64,000 bases of DNA from Bartonella sp. B1099 (GTDB lineage Bacteria > Pseudomonadota > Alphaproteobacteria > Rhizobiales > Rhizobiaceae). Positions 51,113 through 61,671 of this stretch are shown piece after piece. The notes under the pieces were generated by a model. The model did no database searches. It was not told the origin of the DNA and was given only the letters and a program-made list of their open reading frames with translations. Numbering within the stretch: position 1 is the stretch's first letter; each line of letters opens with the position of its first letter. Location of the stretch: NCBI RefSeq assembly GCF_944801835.1, contig NZ_CALYLN010000001.1:466001-530000 (forward strand), given 5' to 3'. A program made the translations under genes and the position numbers.

Positions 51113-53056
51113 ATGACTGAAAAAATTTATCCGATATCAGAAGAGATCAAAAAAAATACTTTACTCAATGAGGAAACTTATCAAAAATGGTATCAGGAAA
51201 GCATTAATGATCCAGAAAGCTTCTGGGCGAAACATGGTCAATGTATTGAATGGTTTAAACCTTTTACAAAAGTAAAAAACACTTCTTTTAATGATGATGT
51301 ATCAATTCAATGGTACGAAGATGGGATAACAAATGTTGCCTATAATTGCATTGATCGCCACCTGAAAACCGATGGAGATAAAATCGCTCTGATTTGGGAA
51401 GGGGATAACCCCTATCATGATAAAAAAATAACCTATAATGAGCTTTATGAACATGTTTGTCGTTTTGCCAATCTCTTAAAAAGACGTGGCATTAAGAAAG
51501 GCGATAAAGTAACCATTTATCTTCCCATGATTCCCGAAGCAGCCTATGCCATGCTCGCCTGTGCCCGCATTGGGGCTGTTCATTCGGTTATTTTTGCGGG
51601 CTTTTCTGCTGAAGCCATAGCAGGACGCCTTGTTGACTGTGAATCAACCTTCATTATTACCGCTGACCATGGCTTGCGTGGTGGCAAAAGGATTAACTTA
51701 AAAGACAATGTTGACCATGCCATTGAGATTGCCGCCCGTCAAAATGTGTGTGTCGATCAAGTTATGGTTATACGGCGAACTTGTGGACCAATTGATTGGG
51801 TAGAAGGGCGTGATTTTTGGTACCATGAAGAAATTGCTCATGCCAAAACAGACTGTCCAGCAGAGCCCATGAATGCTGAAGATCCACTTTTTATTCTTTA
51901 CACCTCAGGTTCAACCGGCAAACCCAAAGGTGTTTTGCATACCACAGCGGGCTATCTTGTTTTTGCTGCAATGACCCACAAATATGTTTTTGATTATCAC
52001 CCCAGTGAAGTTTACTGGTGTACAGCCGATATTGGTTGGATTACGGGGCATTCTTACTTGGTTTATGGACCTCTGTGCAACAAAGCCACCACTTTAATGT
52101 TTGAAGGCACCCCAACCTTTCCTGACAAAGGCAGATTTTGGGAAATTGTTGACAAACACCAAGTTAATATATTCTACACCGCACCAACCGCTATCCGCGC
52201 CTTAATGGGAGCAGGCAATTCATTCGTTGAACGCTCGAAAAGGACATCCTTACGTCTCTTAGGAACTGTCGGAGAACCAATTAACCCAGAAGCATGGGAA
52301 TGGTTTTATCATACGGTTGGAAATGACCATTGTCCGATTCTCGATACATGGTGGCAAACAGAAACAGGAGGACATATGATCACCCCCCTCCCCGGTGCAA
52401 TACCCCTCAAAGCAGGCTCCGCCACACGTCCCTTTTTTGGTGTTCAACCCCAAATCGTTGACGCCCAGGGCAATGTTTTAGAAGGTGAAGCAGAAGGCAA
52501 TCTTTGTATCAGTGATTCATGGCCCGGACAAATGCGCACGCTCTATAAGGATCACGAGCGCTTTATTCAAACCTATTTTTCCACCTATAAAGGAAAATAT
52601 TTTACAGGCGATGGCTGTAGGCGCGATAGCGATGGCTATTACTGGATTACAGGACGGGTTGATGACATTCTCAATGTCTCAGGGCACAGATTAGGAACCG
52701 CTGAAATTGAATCCGCCCTTGTTTTGCACCCCGCTGTATCAGAAGCCGCTATTGTTGGTTACCCACATCCCATTAAAGGACAGGGGATCTACAGCTTTGT
52801 CACCCTCATGGAAGGAACAACACCCAGTGACCAATTGCAGAAAGAGCTGATTAAACATGTTAGAAAGGAAATAGGCTCTATTGCCATTTTGGATAAAATT
52901 CAGTTTGCTCCGCAACTTCCCAAAACGCGATCAGGAAAAATTATGAGACGCATTTTACGCAAAATTGCTGAAAATGATTTCAATAATTTAGGAGATATTT
53001 CAACCCTTGCCGAACCACAAGTTGTTGAAGATCTGATTGCCAATCGACAAGATTAA
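51113..53056 (+). CDS. acs: Acetyl-CoA synthetase
   Basis: The 647-residue AMP-forming enzyme converts acetate, ATP and CoA to acetyl-CoA. The P-loop-like motif [31 protein letters not shown] and the C-terminal [15 protein letters not shown], whose last-motif lysine is the usual regulatory acetylation site, are all present. The length equals that of other bacterial Acs. It is a single-gene unit with a possible terminator 18 bp downstream. Confidence 0.97.
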   Translation: MTEKIYPISEEIKKNTLLNEETYQKWYQESINDPESFWAKHGQCIEWFKPFTKVKNTSFNDDVSIQWYEDGITNVAYNCIDRHLKTDGDKIALIWEGDNPYHDKKITYNELYEHVCRFANLLKRRGIKKGDKVTIYLPMIPEAAYAMLACARIGAVHSVIFAGFSAEAIAGRLVDCESTFIITADHGLRGGKRINLKDNVDHAIEIAARQNVCVDQVMVIRRTCGPIDWVEGRDFWYHEEIAHAKTDCPAEPMNAEDPLFILYTSGSTGKPKGVLHTTAGYLVFAAMTHKYVFDYHPSEVYWCTADIGWITGHSYLVYGPLCNKATTLMFEGTPTFPDKGRFWEIVDKHQVNIFYTAPTAIRALMGAGNSFVERSKRTSLRLLGTVGEPINPEAWEWFYHTVGNDHCPILDTWWQTETGGHMITPLPGAIPLKAGSATRPFFGVQPQIVDAQGNVLEGEAEGNLCISDSWPGQMRTLYKDHERFIQTYFSTYKGKYFTGDGCRRDSDGYYWITGRVDDILNVSGHRLGTAEIESALVLHPAVSEAAIVGYPHPIKGQGIYSFVTLMEGTTPSDQLQKELIKHVRKEIGSIAILDKIQFAPQLPKTRSGKIMRRILRKIAENDFNNLGDISTLAEPQVVEDLIANRQD

Positions 53057-53073
53057 AGAAAAACGACAAAATA

Positions 53074-53098
53074 CAACCATACGGTGGTTTTTATTTTT
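53074..53098 (+). terminator. Possible terminator of acs
   Basis: A short 5-bp stem AACCA / TGGTT with a five-base loop followed by TTTATTTTTT, just after acs. The stem is weak, but position and T-run fit. Confidence 0.5.
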
Positions 53099-53531
53099 TG
53101 CACAAATATCTCGGCATTATTATGAAAACCACCGATAAGAAGAAAAACTTCCTAACTGGAATATGCTCTTAATGGGAATATGCATGTGAATAAAAAAATG
53201 AGATAAAAAGAGCAATAGAGCCTTTTTAAATTGCCTTTTTAATGGCTTCATGCCCTCCTCAATGCAAAAAAGTCTCTGAACAAAAAGGAAAGATAATTCT
53301 GATGTTTATGCTAGAATCACTTTGAAATTCCTGCTAAAATCATAAATAAAGGGAGAAAGAGCAAGTATAAATAATAATATTTTTGAGCAAGAATATTTAT
53401 CGATAACAAAAACACAGAAAAAAACCATGAAATCTAAAATGAACAAGCTTACAACAAAAGCCTAACGCCATGAAACGGCAAAAATTTTTAAAATAAATGC
53501 TACAAGATAAAATCGGGAGTAAGAATAAAAA
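53099..53531. other. Spacer upstream of ftsE
   Basis: About 430 bp of AT-rich DNA with no gene seen. It should contain the promoter of ftsEX. CGGGAGTAAG lies 14 bases before the ftsE start. Confidence 0.35.
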
Positions 53532-54191
53532 GTGATTCATTTTGAAAATGTCGGTCTGCGCTATGGAATGGGCCCAGAGGTCCTTCGCGATATTAGCTTT
53601 CATATTCCTGCTGGCTCATTTCAATTTCTCACGGGAGCCTCTGGAGCGGGTAAGACATCATTGATGCGTCTGATGTTTTTAGCACTCAAACCAACGCGTG
53701 GTCATATTGATTTATTTGGAATAGACACAGCTTTACTCAGACGACAAGAGCTCCCTGCGCTACGACAACGTATCGGTGTGGTTTTTCAAGATTTTCGTCT
53801 CCTTGACCACATGACCACTTATGAAAATGTCTCTTTGCCCTTACGCATTAAAGGGCAAGAAGAAGCAACCTACCGAAGTGAAGTAGAAGATCTTCTCTGT
53901 TGGGTAGGTCTTGGCGATCATATTCATGTTTTACCACCGGTTCTTTCCGGTGGGGAAAAACAAAGAGTCGCCATTGCACGTGCATTGATTGATCAGCCTG
54001 AAATTCTTCTTGCGGATGAACCAACAGGAAATGTCGACCCGCCCTTGGCAAAACGCCTGCTGCGTTTGTTTATTGAATTAAACCGTTTTGGAACGGCTGT
54101 CATCATTGCCACTCATGATATCGCCTTAATGGAACAAGTTGCAGCACGACGTATGCTTCTCCATAATGGACGGATGACGATTCATGAATAA
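53532..54191 (+). CDS. ftsE: Cell division ATP-binding protein FtsE
   Basis: The ATPase half of the FtsEX complex, which activates periplasmic cell-wall hydrolysis at the septum. In 219 residues it has Walker A TGASGAGKTSL (about 34-44), the Q-loop VVFQDFRLL, signature LSGGEKQRVAIARAL and Walker B ILLADEPTGNVD. The start is GTG at 53532. It overlaps ftsX by 8 bp. One oddity is NVDPPLAKR, where most FtsE have NLDP followed by other residues. Confidence 0.95.
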   Translation: MIHFENVGLRYGMGPEVLRDISFHIPAGSFQFLTGASGAGKTSLMRLMFLALKPTRGHIDLFGIDTALLRRQELPALRQRIGVVFQDFRLLDHMTTYENVSLPLRIKGQEEATYRSEVEDLLCWVGLGDHIHVLPPVLSGGEKQRVAIARALIDQPEILLADEPTGNVDPPLAKRLLRLFIELNRFGTAVIIATHDIALMEQVAARRMLLHNGRMTIHE

Positions 54192-55137
54192 ATTTTTTTC
54201 CATTTTTACCAGCAATAAAAAAAACACAACGGCGATTATTCCCAGTAGCAACATTTCTGGACAAGCGCTGGTTGCCGTCATTGCTATTATGACATTTCTC
54301 TCAAGCCTCACCTTAATTGGTGTTGATTTAGTCCAGCGTTCTGCCAAAAATTGGAGCAATCAGATTAGCTATGAAGCCACAATACAAATACGCCCCATTG
54401 ACAATGTTGATATCAACAAAGCACTTCATGATGCCGTAACATTAGTTAAAACCTTTTCTGGTGTACAAGATGCAAAAATTGTTGACCAAAACGCCACCGA
54501 AAAGTTACTCGAACCATGGCTTGGAACAGGTTTTAATTTGAACGAATTGCCCCTTCCCCGCCTGATCATTGTCACCTTAAAAGAAGATGAAACAATCAAT
54601 TTTGCCGCCATTAATCATGCTATTAAAACTCAAATTCCAGGCGGTCAATTTGATGATCACCGTGTTTGGGTCCATCGTTTTGCAACCATGGCATATACCA
54701 CTGTTTTCATTGGTTTTTCAATTTTAGCATTGGTTTTAGGCTCTCTTATCCTCACCATTGTTTTTGCCACCCGCAATGCATTGGCAGAAAACGCCCATAT
54801 TATCAATGTGTTATATTTTCTTGGTACTGAAACCCTTTTCATTGCACGCCAATTTGACTGGCATTTTTTTAAAAATGCGCTGCGCGGTGCTTTATATGGT
54901 GGTCTCACAAGTATATTTCTGTTCTCAACCTTTTGTCTGTGGACGAATTATAACTTAGGAAGAGCAGAAGCCAGCCAAGTAACCGCTTTATTTGGACATA
55001 TTTCCATAAATTCCATTCCTTATGGAAAAATTATTCTCCTGATTATTTTCGTTTCTTTTCTCACAACCCTTACAAACCGGATGACTATTTTAGCGCAACT
55101 GAAAAAAATCGATCAATGTGAAAACGGTTTATTTTAA
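54184..55137 (+). CDS. ftsX: Cell division membrane protein FtsX
   Basis: The 317-residue membrane partner of FtsE. It has a cytoplasmic N-terminus, a first helix (ALVAVIAIMTFLSSLTLIGV), a large periplasmic loop of about 120 residues, then three helices (TTVFIGFSILALVLGSLILT, ALYGGLTSIFLFSTFCL, ILLIIFVSFLTTL), the normal FtsX topology. It starts inside the end of ftsE, so the two are translationally coupled. Confidence 0.93.
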   Translation: MNKFFSIFTSNKKNTTAIIPSSNISGQALVAVIAIMTFLSSLTLIGVDLVQRSAKNWSNQISYEATIQIRPIDNVDINKALHDAVTLVKTFSGVQDAKIVDQNATEKLLEPWLGTGFNLNELPLPRLIIVTLKEDETINFAAINHAIKTQIPGGQFDDHRVWVHRFATMAYTTVFIGFSILALVLGSLILTIVFATRNALAENAHIINVLYFLGTETLFIARQFDWHFFKNALRGALYGGLTSIFLFSTFCLWTNYNLGRAEASQVTALFGHISINSIPYGKIILLIIFVSFLTTLTNRMTILAQLKKIDQCENGLF

Positions 55138-55804
55138 TTTTATGACTCACCACTCCAACTCATTGACTCAAAATAATTTAGAACGTCCTGTTTCAAAACA
55201 GCCCCACCATAGCTGGTCTCCCCGCCGCTTATTTCGCTATTTTCCACCCACAACCCTTACTCTTGCGGTTATTGTTTTCATTTTTTGGGGTGGTTTTATT
55301 ATTTTTGCTGAAAAAACCGAACGGCTTTCTCCCCCAATGCCTCTTCCCAAAGCCGATGCCATCATCGTGCTTACAGGCGGAGAACACCGAATAGAGACAG
55401 GACTTCATCTCTTACAAAAAGGGCTTGGTTCACGACTTCTCATCAGTGGCGTAAACGCCTCAACCAATCTAAAGGGATTTATGCATAATATGCATATTAG
55501 CCCACAGCTTATCTCCTGTTGTATTGACATTGGACACCAAGCAATTAACACCAGAGGAAACGCCGAAGAAAGCGCCGCTTGGATTAAAAAGCACCACTAT
55601 AAAACCCTTTATATCGTCACCCATGATTACCACATATGGCGCTCAATGCGTGAACTTAAATATCTCATGCCTAATATCCATTTCATTGCTTATCCTGTGA
55701 AAAAGAGCGATGCTGAAAGTACAATACAACAGATCAAGCAAGCCCGCATTCTTATAGTCCAATATATTAAAACGCTCCAAGTCTATATCAGAACTGCCTT
55801 CTGA
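55118..55804 (+). CDS. YdcF family (DUF218) membrane protein
   Basis: A 228-residue protein with one N-terminal membrane helix (TLTLAVIVFIFWGGFIIFAE) and a DUF218 domain beginning ADAIIVLTGGEHRIETGLHLL, with LISGVN and RGNAEESAAWIKKH. Related proteins such as SanA and YdcF affect envelope integrity; the biochemical role is uncertain. The frame starts with GTG at 55118 inside the ftsX end; an ATG at 55142, five bases after the ftsX stop, is about equally likely. Co-transcription with ftsEX is probable and conserved in Rhizobiales. Confidence 0.85.
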   Translation: MKTVYFNFMTHHSNSLTQNNLERPVSKQPHHSWSPRRLFRYFPPTTLTLAVIVFIFWGGFIIFAEKTERLSPPMPLPKADAIIVLTGGEHRIETGLHLLQKGLGSRLLISGVNASTNLKGFMHNMHISPQLISCCIDIGHQAINTRGNAEESAAWIKKHHYKTLYIVTHDYHIWRSMRELKYLMPNIHFIAYPVKKSDAESTIQQIKQARILIVQYIKTLQVYIRTAF

Positions 55805-56265
55805 TTTTCCCCATGATCCTTTATCCTGGTGCCCTTAAACCTTGCCACCTTCTGACCACTTCCTAGCGTTTTCTCCATACCCTTCTCACAGGATTCCTCC
55901 ATAAAGGTTTGACAAACAAATCCTCCTGCCAAGCAAACGCCCCAATACACTTATGCATTCATTACAAGACATTGACTTATAATAATCATCTACCATAATT
56001 TATCTTAAATTAAGAGTCTTAAATACCGTAAGATCCTCTCACTTTAAATCTGTTCTCTATTGAATCAATCAAAACTGTTTTGTTACACATCACAAAAAAA
56101 GAGAACCTGCGTGGCATAAAACTGTCCCAAAACAGCATGCCTCTTATGAAAAGTCTCAAGTGTCAAGGGCTTATCACAAAATTGGGGGCAGTGGATAATG
56201 ATGCCGGCTTGGATCACGCTCCCTTAAAGAAGAGTATTTTATCACCGCCCCCAAAAACTCTCATT
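55805..56265. other. Spacer with dispersed repeat copy E
   Basis: About 460 bp downstream of the YdcF-like gene and convergent with the Type ISP gene. Most of it is taken up by repeat copy E. An 89-codon plus-strand frame (56080-56349) runs through the repeat into the end of the neighbouring gene and is not thought to be real. Confidence 0.45.
55971..56220 (+). repeat. Dispersed degenerate repeat, copy E
   Basis: It starts ATTGACTTATAATAATCATC, has AAATACCGTAAGATCCTCTC and AAATCTGTTC, and ends with GCATGCCTCTTATGAAAAG followed by TCTCAAGTGTCAAGGGCTTATC, nearly identical to copy G. In the shared frame it reads HASYEKSQVSRAYHKIGGSG before a stop. It lies 46 bp from the 3' end of the Type ISP gene. 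Confidence 0.75.
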
Positions 56266-59200
56266 TTAGCGTACAATGGACAACTGAACCTTTTCAGTTT
56301 CTCGCACTTCCAATTTTGGAAGATTACGCACAATTTTCATGGTTTCTAAGCTTACCGTAATAACCCGTTGAAACAATTCCAAAGGATAGGCTGGATTACC
56401 CACCGTCTCAACAGCATAACGATTAGCATCATTCACAATCCCACTTGCTTTATCCGTTTTGACAATCTGCCGCTCCATCACCCATTCAAGAGCGGACCTG
56501 CCATTCACCACATATTCATACGCTTCAAGAGGAATATTTCGCATGGTAATATTGCTATTATAAACCACGGTGCTTTTATCAATAGCCCCGCGCTTACCGG
56601 CAAATTTCATCGCTTGAACACGATAGAAACTCACCGCATCAGAAATCACCCAAGTTTTTGGATCGCCTTGTTTATAGGTCACCGGATAGGGCTCAACCTC
56701 TTCGTAATTCATATGTAAATCACCAAGCTTTCGCCCTGCTGTTACAAAAGCCCAAAAGTCTTCTACTTTTTTAACCGTTGGAATCCGCGGCAATTCTTTA
56801 GACAGATTATGCGCATAACGCGCACAGTAATCCTCAGAGTGCAAGATTCCATAGACATAATAAAACAAATCATCCTTTGTAATCACTTCACCAGGATAAG
56901 CCGCCTTAAAATACGCCAATCCTTCATCGGTGAGTGCATCACGTCGCTGCAGACCAGCTTTTTTTCTGCCTTCTGCAAAATTTGTAAATAAATGAACCTG
57001 ACCATCCTCTTTATTCTCTAAGAGTTTAGCACTTTCATAAAGATACCGTGGAAAACATTGACCAGTATCCATTGTATGAAGATTGGGTAATTTTTTAGTC
57101 ATCAAAACAGAAAAACCACTGTTTGCCCCCCTACCCGTAACTTGTATGACTCTATTTTCAACTACTTGCTCCATAGGAAAGACACGCGGCATTTGATATA
57201 CTCTCTCATTAAAAGTGCGATTATAATAGAGCCATTGCTGTGTAAAAGGACGATACAAACTCTGAACTAAACAATCATTTTCAAATTCGGAAAACTTGCC
57301 TCTTACTAATTCTTCTTTAAGGCTACTACTCCAACTGATTTTTTTAGTATCTGTGTTGACGAAATCATTCACAGCATTTGCACGCAACTTTCGGTTAGAA
57401 TGTCCATACGCAACATTAAAACGTTCTACTTCACTATTATAAAAAGCAATCATATGATTCATATTATTAGCTAAAGCTTCACGACTTGAATTATAAGCCC
57501 AAGCATCACGATTAGTTGAAATACCAAGTGAAAAATTTTCAAAGAGCTTTTTATCACTGCCCTTCTTATCCCCTAAGGCTAAAAATTTCTCAAAATCACT
57601 GTTGCGCTGATCCAACCAATCGCCATGTTCATCTGGTGTAATCAGCTGCCAACCACGTTCACGCTTGATACCACCAACACTACCTATTCGCTGAAGCTCA
57701 TGCAGTTTTTCTTTTGTTGTGAGATTATTTCCAATATCATGATAGTGAATTTTACAAGATCCCGTGACATTGGGATTTTTGATAAACAGTGTCACAGCAA
57801 TTCCTGCCATACTTCCACTGCCGAAAATATTTTGTCCTTCTTGCGCACGCCCTTTACTCAACATATTTTTACGAATATCACCCCGCAAATTGAGAACATA
57901 AATGTTTGAGAATTCTTTACTCAATTCTTTTCGTAAGCCGTTCGTAGAATATCCATTGATAAAACCTGAATTTGTGACAAAACCAATAATGCCACAGTCT
58001 TTTATGCGATCACTTGCCCAACGAATGGCACGAATATAACTGTCATAAAGTCCATTAACATTGCTCGCACTAGATTGAGCAGCATAAGTTTCACGGATAC
58101 GCCTATCCAATTTAGGATAACCGATATTTTTGGCATTATCGTTTTCGCTTTTTTGTCCAGAAGAATAAGGAGGGTTGCCCACAATAACACGAATATCCAG
58201 TTCCTTCTGTCGTGCCCGTCGGGTGCTATTATCCACCAGCAAATCGCTAATCAGATCTTTATCTTGCTCATAAAGCTGAAATGTATCGGTCAGACAAATT
58301 CCTTCAAAGGGAACATAATCACCCCCCATCAGACCATGATAGGTTGTCTCAATATTAATGGCTGCGATATAATAGGCTAAAAGCACGATTTCATTGGCAT
58401 GAATTTCATGACAAAATTTGTGCTTCATTTCTTCTGGTTTGATCAAGCCTGATTGCAAAAGCCGTGTGATAAAAGTCCCCGTTCCCGTAAACGGGTCTAT
58501 GATGTGCACCCCCGAAGAACCTAGAGTTTGGCCAAATTCTTGTTTTAACACATCATTGACAGAATGAATGATAAAATCCACCACCTCAACGGGCGTATAA
58601 ACAATGCCTAGTTTTTCGACCGTGCGTGGAAAAGCATAACGAAAAAATTTATCGTAAAGCTCGATAATTAACCTCTGCTTTGCTTGTGGATCGGTAATAC
58701 CACTGGCGCGTAATTTCACACTGGCGTAAAATTTCTCAAGATCTTTGGATTCCTTATCAAGATTTGCTTCATCAAGCACATCAAGCATCTGTTGCATAGC
58801 ACGCGAGACAGGGTTTTCACGCGTAAACTGATAACCTTCAAACAACACCTGAAAAACAGGACGCGTGATAATATGTTGTGCCAACATCTCAATCGCATCA
58901 GCCTCTGTAATCGTATTGTTTAAGTCATCACGCAATTCTGCTAAAAACTGATCAAAAGCTTGTCGCGCCCTCGTCTCTGGCTCTGCCAAAATCCCTGTTA
59001 AGCGCGTGATATGATTTTTAGCAATTTCCGCAATATTGCTCGCCCAATCTTCCCAATAATCACGCGTTCCACATTTTTTGACGATCTTTGCCATGATGGC
59101 ACGCGAAAGCTCATCCACAGAGAAGGAAAGTTGCCCTTTGTTCTCATCTGTAAAAAGGAAATCACGCTCAGGACTTCCAATGCCCGATCGTGCTGGTTGT

Positions 59201-61227
59201 GAACGGACCGGAAGATTCTCGACAACAGCCGTCACAGCCTGTAACTCAGTACTCTGTGTCACCCCAATAATCTCAATCACATTGCTGATATCTTGCCCCA
59301 AGGATGCCTTATTAATCGTCGCATCAAAACGATCATCATGGGCGCGCAAAGCATTTAAAATTTGCCAAACAACCCGATATTTATCATTGTTGTTTAAAGC
59401 CTGTTCCGCAGGAATATCAAAAGGAACACCAATGGGCAAAATGACATACCCCATCTTTTTGCCTTCACTGCGACGCATCACCCGCCCAACCGCTTGCACA
59501 ACATCAATCTGACTCTTGCGTGGATTTAAAAACATAATGGCATCAAGAGCTGGAACATCCACCCCCTCAGACAAACAACGAGCATTGGTCAAAATACGAC
59601 AAACCTCATCACCGCTATCCGCTTTCAACCAATCAAGCAGTGCACTACGGTCCTTGGCATTAAAAGTACCATCAACATGTTCAATTTCACACTGCAGAAA
59701 ATTCTCGTTTTCCGCATTCCCTTGAGTATACTCAAGATATTCCTCAACAACCGCAGAAAATTCATCACGGACCAGTTTAGAACTGCGAATATCTTTACAA
59801 AACGCTAAAGCACGCTGCATGGGATATTGATCCATACCAACATCCGCTTGCATATCTTGTTTGGTCAGTGCCTTATAACAACCAATAATCTTCGTAGCAT
59901 CATCAAGAATAAGCGCAGATTCGCTATCACTAAGGCGCTTTTGAACAGCGGAACTCACGAGTTTTTCATCCACAGCTAAGACAATAACCTTATAGTCCGT
60001 TAAAAGGTCATGCTGTACAGCCCATGAAAAACCCCGATAAAAAAGTGTTTTACCAAAAAGCTTTTCATCATCCATCGAAGCGAGAACAGCATTGGCTTCA
60101 TTCGCACGACTTTTTGCATTATCCCCAAAAATGCGGGGTGTCGCTGTCATATAAAGACGTTTTTTAGCCCGAATAACATCATTGGAATGCACCTTCACAA
60201 AATTGGATTGATCCTCTCCCTCCAGCGTTGCTCCTGTTGTACGATGTGCCTCATCACAAATGACCAGATCAAAGGTAGGAAAACCATAGTTTTTCTGCGC
60301 ATCCGCAATCACCTGAATGGATTGATAGGTTGCAAACACCACGCTCATCTCATCTGCAACACTCGTACCCGCCTGTTCTGCCAGTTTTGCTGCATCGGTT
60401 GTCGCTGGAAAAGCCAGGTCACACACATCAATTTCTGCAACATCATCACTATTTTTACGACGCTTTCCCACTTGTGTATCAGAACAAACCGCAAAGGAAC
60501 GTAAATCGATTTCTGCATCCGTCGTCCATTCACGCACCGTCTGTGACATCAGTGCCAAGGAGGGCACAAGAAACAAAACAAACTTGCCTTGACCTGCTAA
60601 ATCCTCAGCAATCTTAAGACTGGTAAATGTCTTACCGGTTCCACAAGCCATAATGAGCTTACCCCGATCTGCCTGAGCAAGTCCCGCACGCACAAAACGC
60701 AATGCTTCCCCCTGATGGGGACGGAGTTTCTTTTTACCCTCCAACGCAATTGTGCCTTTGGCTGCAAAAGTCTCCCAACGGATTGGACTTTTTTGCAAAT
60801 CGGAAATATTAATCCGTGTAACAGGAATTTTTTGCCCCTGTATCATTGTTTCCGCATTGTCAGTCCAAGCATTGAGTGTACTATCTACGATCACACGCCG
60901 CTTAAACGGTTCTTTCCCTGATGCAGAAATAAAACTATCAATATCTGCTTTTTTAATCCGATAGGATTCATCATAAAATTTACATTGGATTGCCGCAAAA
61001 CCATCTTCATGACGAAGTTTTGCCACCAGATCAATACCGGTATCACGACCATCCCAACCATTTTCATGTGCCCAATCTTTAAAGGTCTGAACCTTTTCAT
61101 AACACTGAGACTGGAGAGGGTCATGGGTCAGATAAGCAAGAGCAAAACGCTCAAAATACGTGCCCTTATCCCGTTCGGTACGCGCTTCCTCACGATAGGT
61201 CTGTAAAAGCGATTGTAGCGTCGTCAT
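56266..61227 (-). CDS. Type ISP restriction-modification enzyme (nuclease-helicase-methyltransferase fusion)
   Basis: A 1653-residue single-chain enzyme with the domain order of LlaBIII-type ISP systems. Residues ~20-140 are an Mrr-like nuclease (GID66 and Q81-C-K83 of a PD-(D/E)xK core). Residues ~165-640 are a superfamily 2 translocase with MACGTGKT (193-200), DEAH (325-328), TATP (361-364) and QAVGRVMRR (578-586). A helical coupler follows to ~870. The N6-adenine methyltransferase has DPFTGTGTF (911-919) and NPPY (1018-1021). The rest, to the end, should hold the target-recognition domain. All key motifs are present and the frame is unbroken, so it is probably active against unmodified foreign DNA. 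No separate R-M subunit gene is adjacent. Dispersed repeats lie on both sides. Confidence 0.92.
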   Translation of the reverse strand: MTTLQSLLQTYREEARTERDKGTYFERFALAYLTHDPLQSQCYEKVQTFKDWAHENGWDGRDTGIDLVAKLRHEDGFAAIQCKFYDESYRIKKADIDSFISASGKEPFKRRVIVDSTLNAWTDNAETMIQGQKIPVTRINISDLQKSPIRWETFAAKGTIALEGKKKLRPHQGEALRFVRAGLAQADRGKLIMACGTGKTFTSLKIAEDLAGQGKFVLFLVPSLALMSQTVREWTTDAEIDLRSFAVCSDTQVGKRRKNSDDVAEIDVCDLAFPATTDAAKLAEQAGTSVADEMSVVFATYQSIQVIADAQKNYGFPTFDLVICDEAHRTTGATLEGEDQSNFVKVHSNDVIRAKKRLYMTATPRIFGDNAKSRANEANAVLASMDDEKLFGKTLFYRGFSWAVQHDLLTDYKVIVLAVDEKLVSSAVQKRLSDSESALILDDATKIIGCYKALTKQDMQADVGMDQYPMQRALAFCKDIRSSKLVRDEFSAVVEEYLEYTQGNAENENFLQCEIEHVDGTFNAKDRSALLDWLKADSGDEVCRILTNARCLSEGVDVPALDAIMFLNPRKSQIDVVQAVGRVMRRSEGKKMGYVILPIGVPFDIPAEQALNNNDKYRVVWQILNALRAHDDRFDATINKASLGQDISNVIEIIGVTQSTELQAVTAVVENLPVRSQPARSGIGSPERDFLFTDENKGQLSFSVDELSRAIMAKIVKKCGTRDYWEDWASNIAEIAKNHITRLTGILAEPETRARQAFDQFLAELRDDLNNTITEADAIEMLAQHIITRPVFQVLFEGYQFTRENPVSRAMQQMLDVLDEANLDKESKDLEKFYASVKLRASGITDPQAKQRLIIELYDKFFRYAFPRTVEKLGIVYTPVEVVDFIIHSVNDVLKQEFGQTLGSSGVHIIDPFTGTGTFITRLLQSGLIKPEEMKHKFCHEIHANEIVLLAYYIAAINIETTYHGLMGGDYVPFEGICLTDTFQLYEQDKDLISDLLVDNSTRRARQKELDIRVIVGNPPYSSGQKSENDNAKNIGYPKLDRRIRETYAAQSSASNVNGLYDSYIRAIRWASDRIKDCGIIGFVTNSGFINGYSTNGLRKELSKEFSNIYVLNLRGDIRKNMLSKGRAQEGQNIFGSGSMAGIAVTLFIKNPNVTGSCKIHYHDIGNNLTTKEKLHELQRIGSVGGIKRERGWQLITPDEHGDWLDQRNSDFEKFLALGDKKGSDKKLFENFSLGISTNRDAWAYNSSREALANNMNHMIAFYNSEVERFNVAYGHSNRKLRANAVNDFVNTDTKKISWSSSLKEELVRGKFSEFENDCLVQSLYRPFTQQWLYYNRTFNERVYQMPRVFPMEQVVENRVIQVTGRGANSGFSVLMTKKLPNLHTMDTGQCFPRYLYESAKLLENKEDGQVHLFTNFAEGRKKAGLQRRDALTDEGLAYFKAAYPGEVITKDDLFYYVYGILHSEDYCARYAHNLSKELPRIPTVKKVEDFWAFVTAGRKLGDLHMNYEEVEPYPVTYKQGDPKTWVISDAVSFYRVQAMKFAGKRGAIDKSTVVYNSNITMRNIPLEAYEYVVNGRSALEWVMERQIVKTDKASGIVNDANRYAVETVGNPAYPLELFQRVITVSLETMKIVRNLPKLEVRETEKVQLSIVR

Positions 61228-61446
61228 GCTTCCCCCCCAATTTTAAATACCCTCAATTATCGAATCTAGACCAATTCGTCAATGCCTCTTATGTCTTCCC
61301 CAAAAGATTTAAAATATCTTAATTTTAAGATTTTCTTTCTATCCTGGACGACAAAATCTCTTTGCCCCTCCCAAACTATAATGCCCCAAACTATACGATG
61401 AATTGATTGCATGTCTCCTCTCTTATGGAAATAAAAGGAAAGTGTG
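61228..61446. other. Spacer upstream of the Type ISP gene
   Basis: About 220 bp with the expected promoter of the Type ISP gene. A GGGGGGAAGC ribosome binding site lies immediately before its ATG. No other feature was recognised. Confidence 0.35.
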
Positions 61447-61605
61447 ATGATTTTGAAAATATTTTTTTGCCTTTTGTAAAAAAACACAATAATAGTCATT
61501 GCTTTGGTTGTTTTTCTTTTCGGTAGCTTATCTGCGGCTTGGTTTTACGATGCTCTCTTACTCCGTCTCGCTCCTGCTAATTATGAGCTTATGCTTTTTC
61601 AATAA
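61447..61605 (+). pseudogene. Small membrane-protein gene with an in-frame stop
   Basis: From ATG at 61447 the frame reads MILKIFFCLL, a TAA stop at 61477, then continues in the same frame with IIVIALVVFLFGSLSAAWFY and ANYELMLFQ to a TAA at 61605. The downstream part is a clean single membrane helix with a polar tail, so one substitution seems to have split a ~52-residue gene. Alternatively the second part starts at a TTG near 61504. A good terminator follows. The family is not recognised. Confidence 0.5.
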
Positions 61606-61639
61606 ATGAAAACCCTTTTCATTCACACATCATTCAAAA

Positions 61640-61671
61640 TGAGAGGCTTGCCACCTCTCAAACTTTTTTTT
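61640..61671 (+). terminator. Rho-independent terminator
   Basis: Perfect 7-bp stem TGAGAGG / CCTCTCA with a seven-base loop, followed by AAC and a run of eight T residues. It lies 35 bp after the broken small membrane-protein gene, supporting transcription of that segment. Confidence 0.85.

Noticed and set aside
56080-56349. 89-codon plus-strand frame over repeat copy E
   Set aside because: It extends into the antisense of the Type ISP gene end, and the repeat's conserved frame is a different one.
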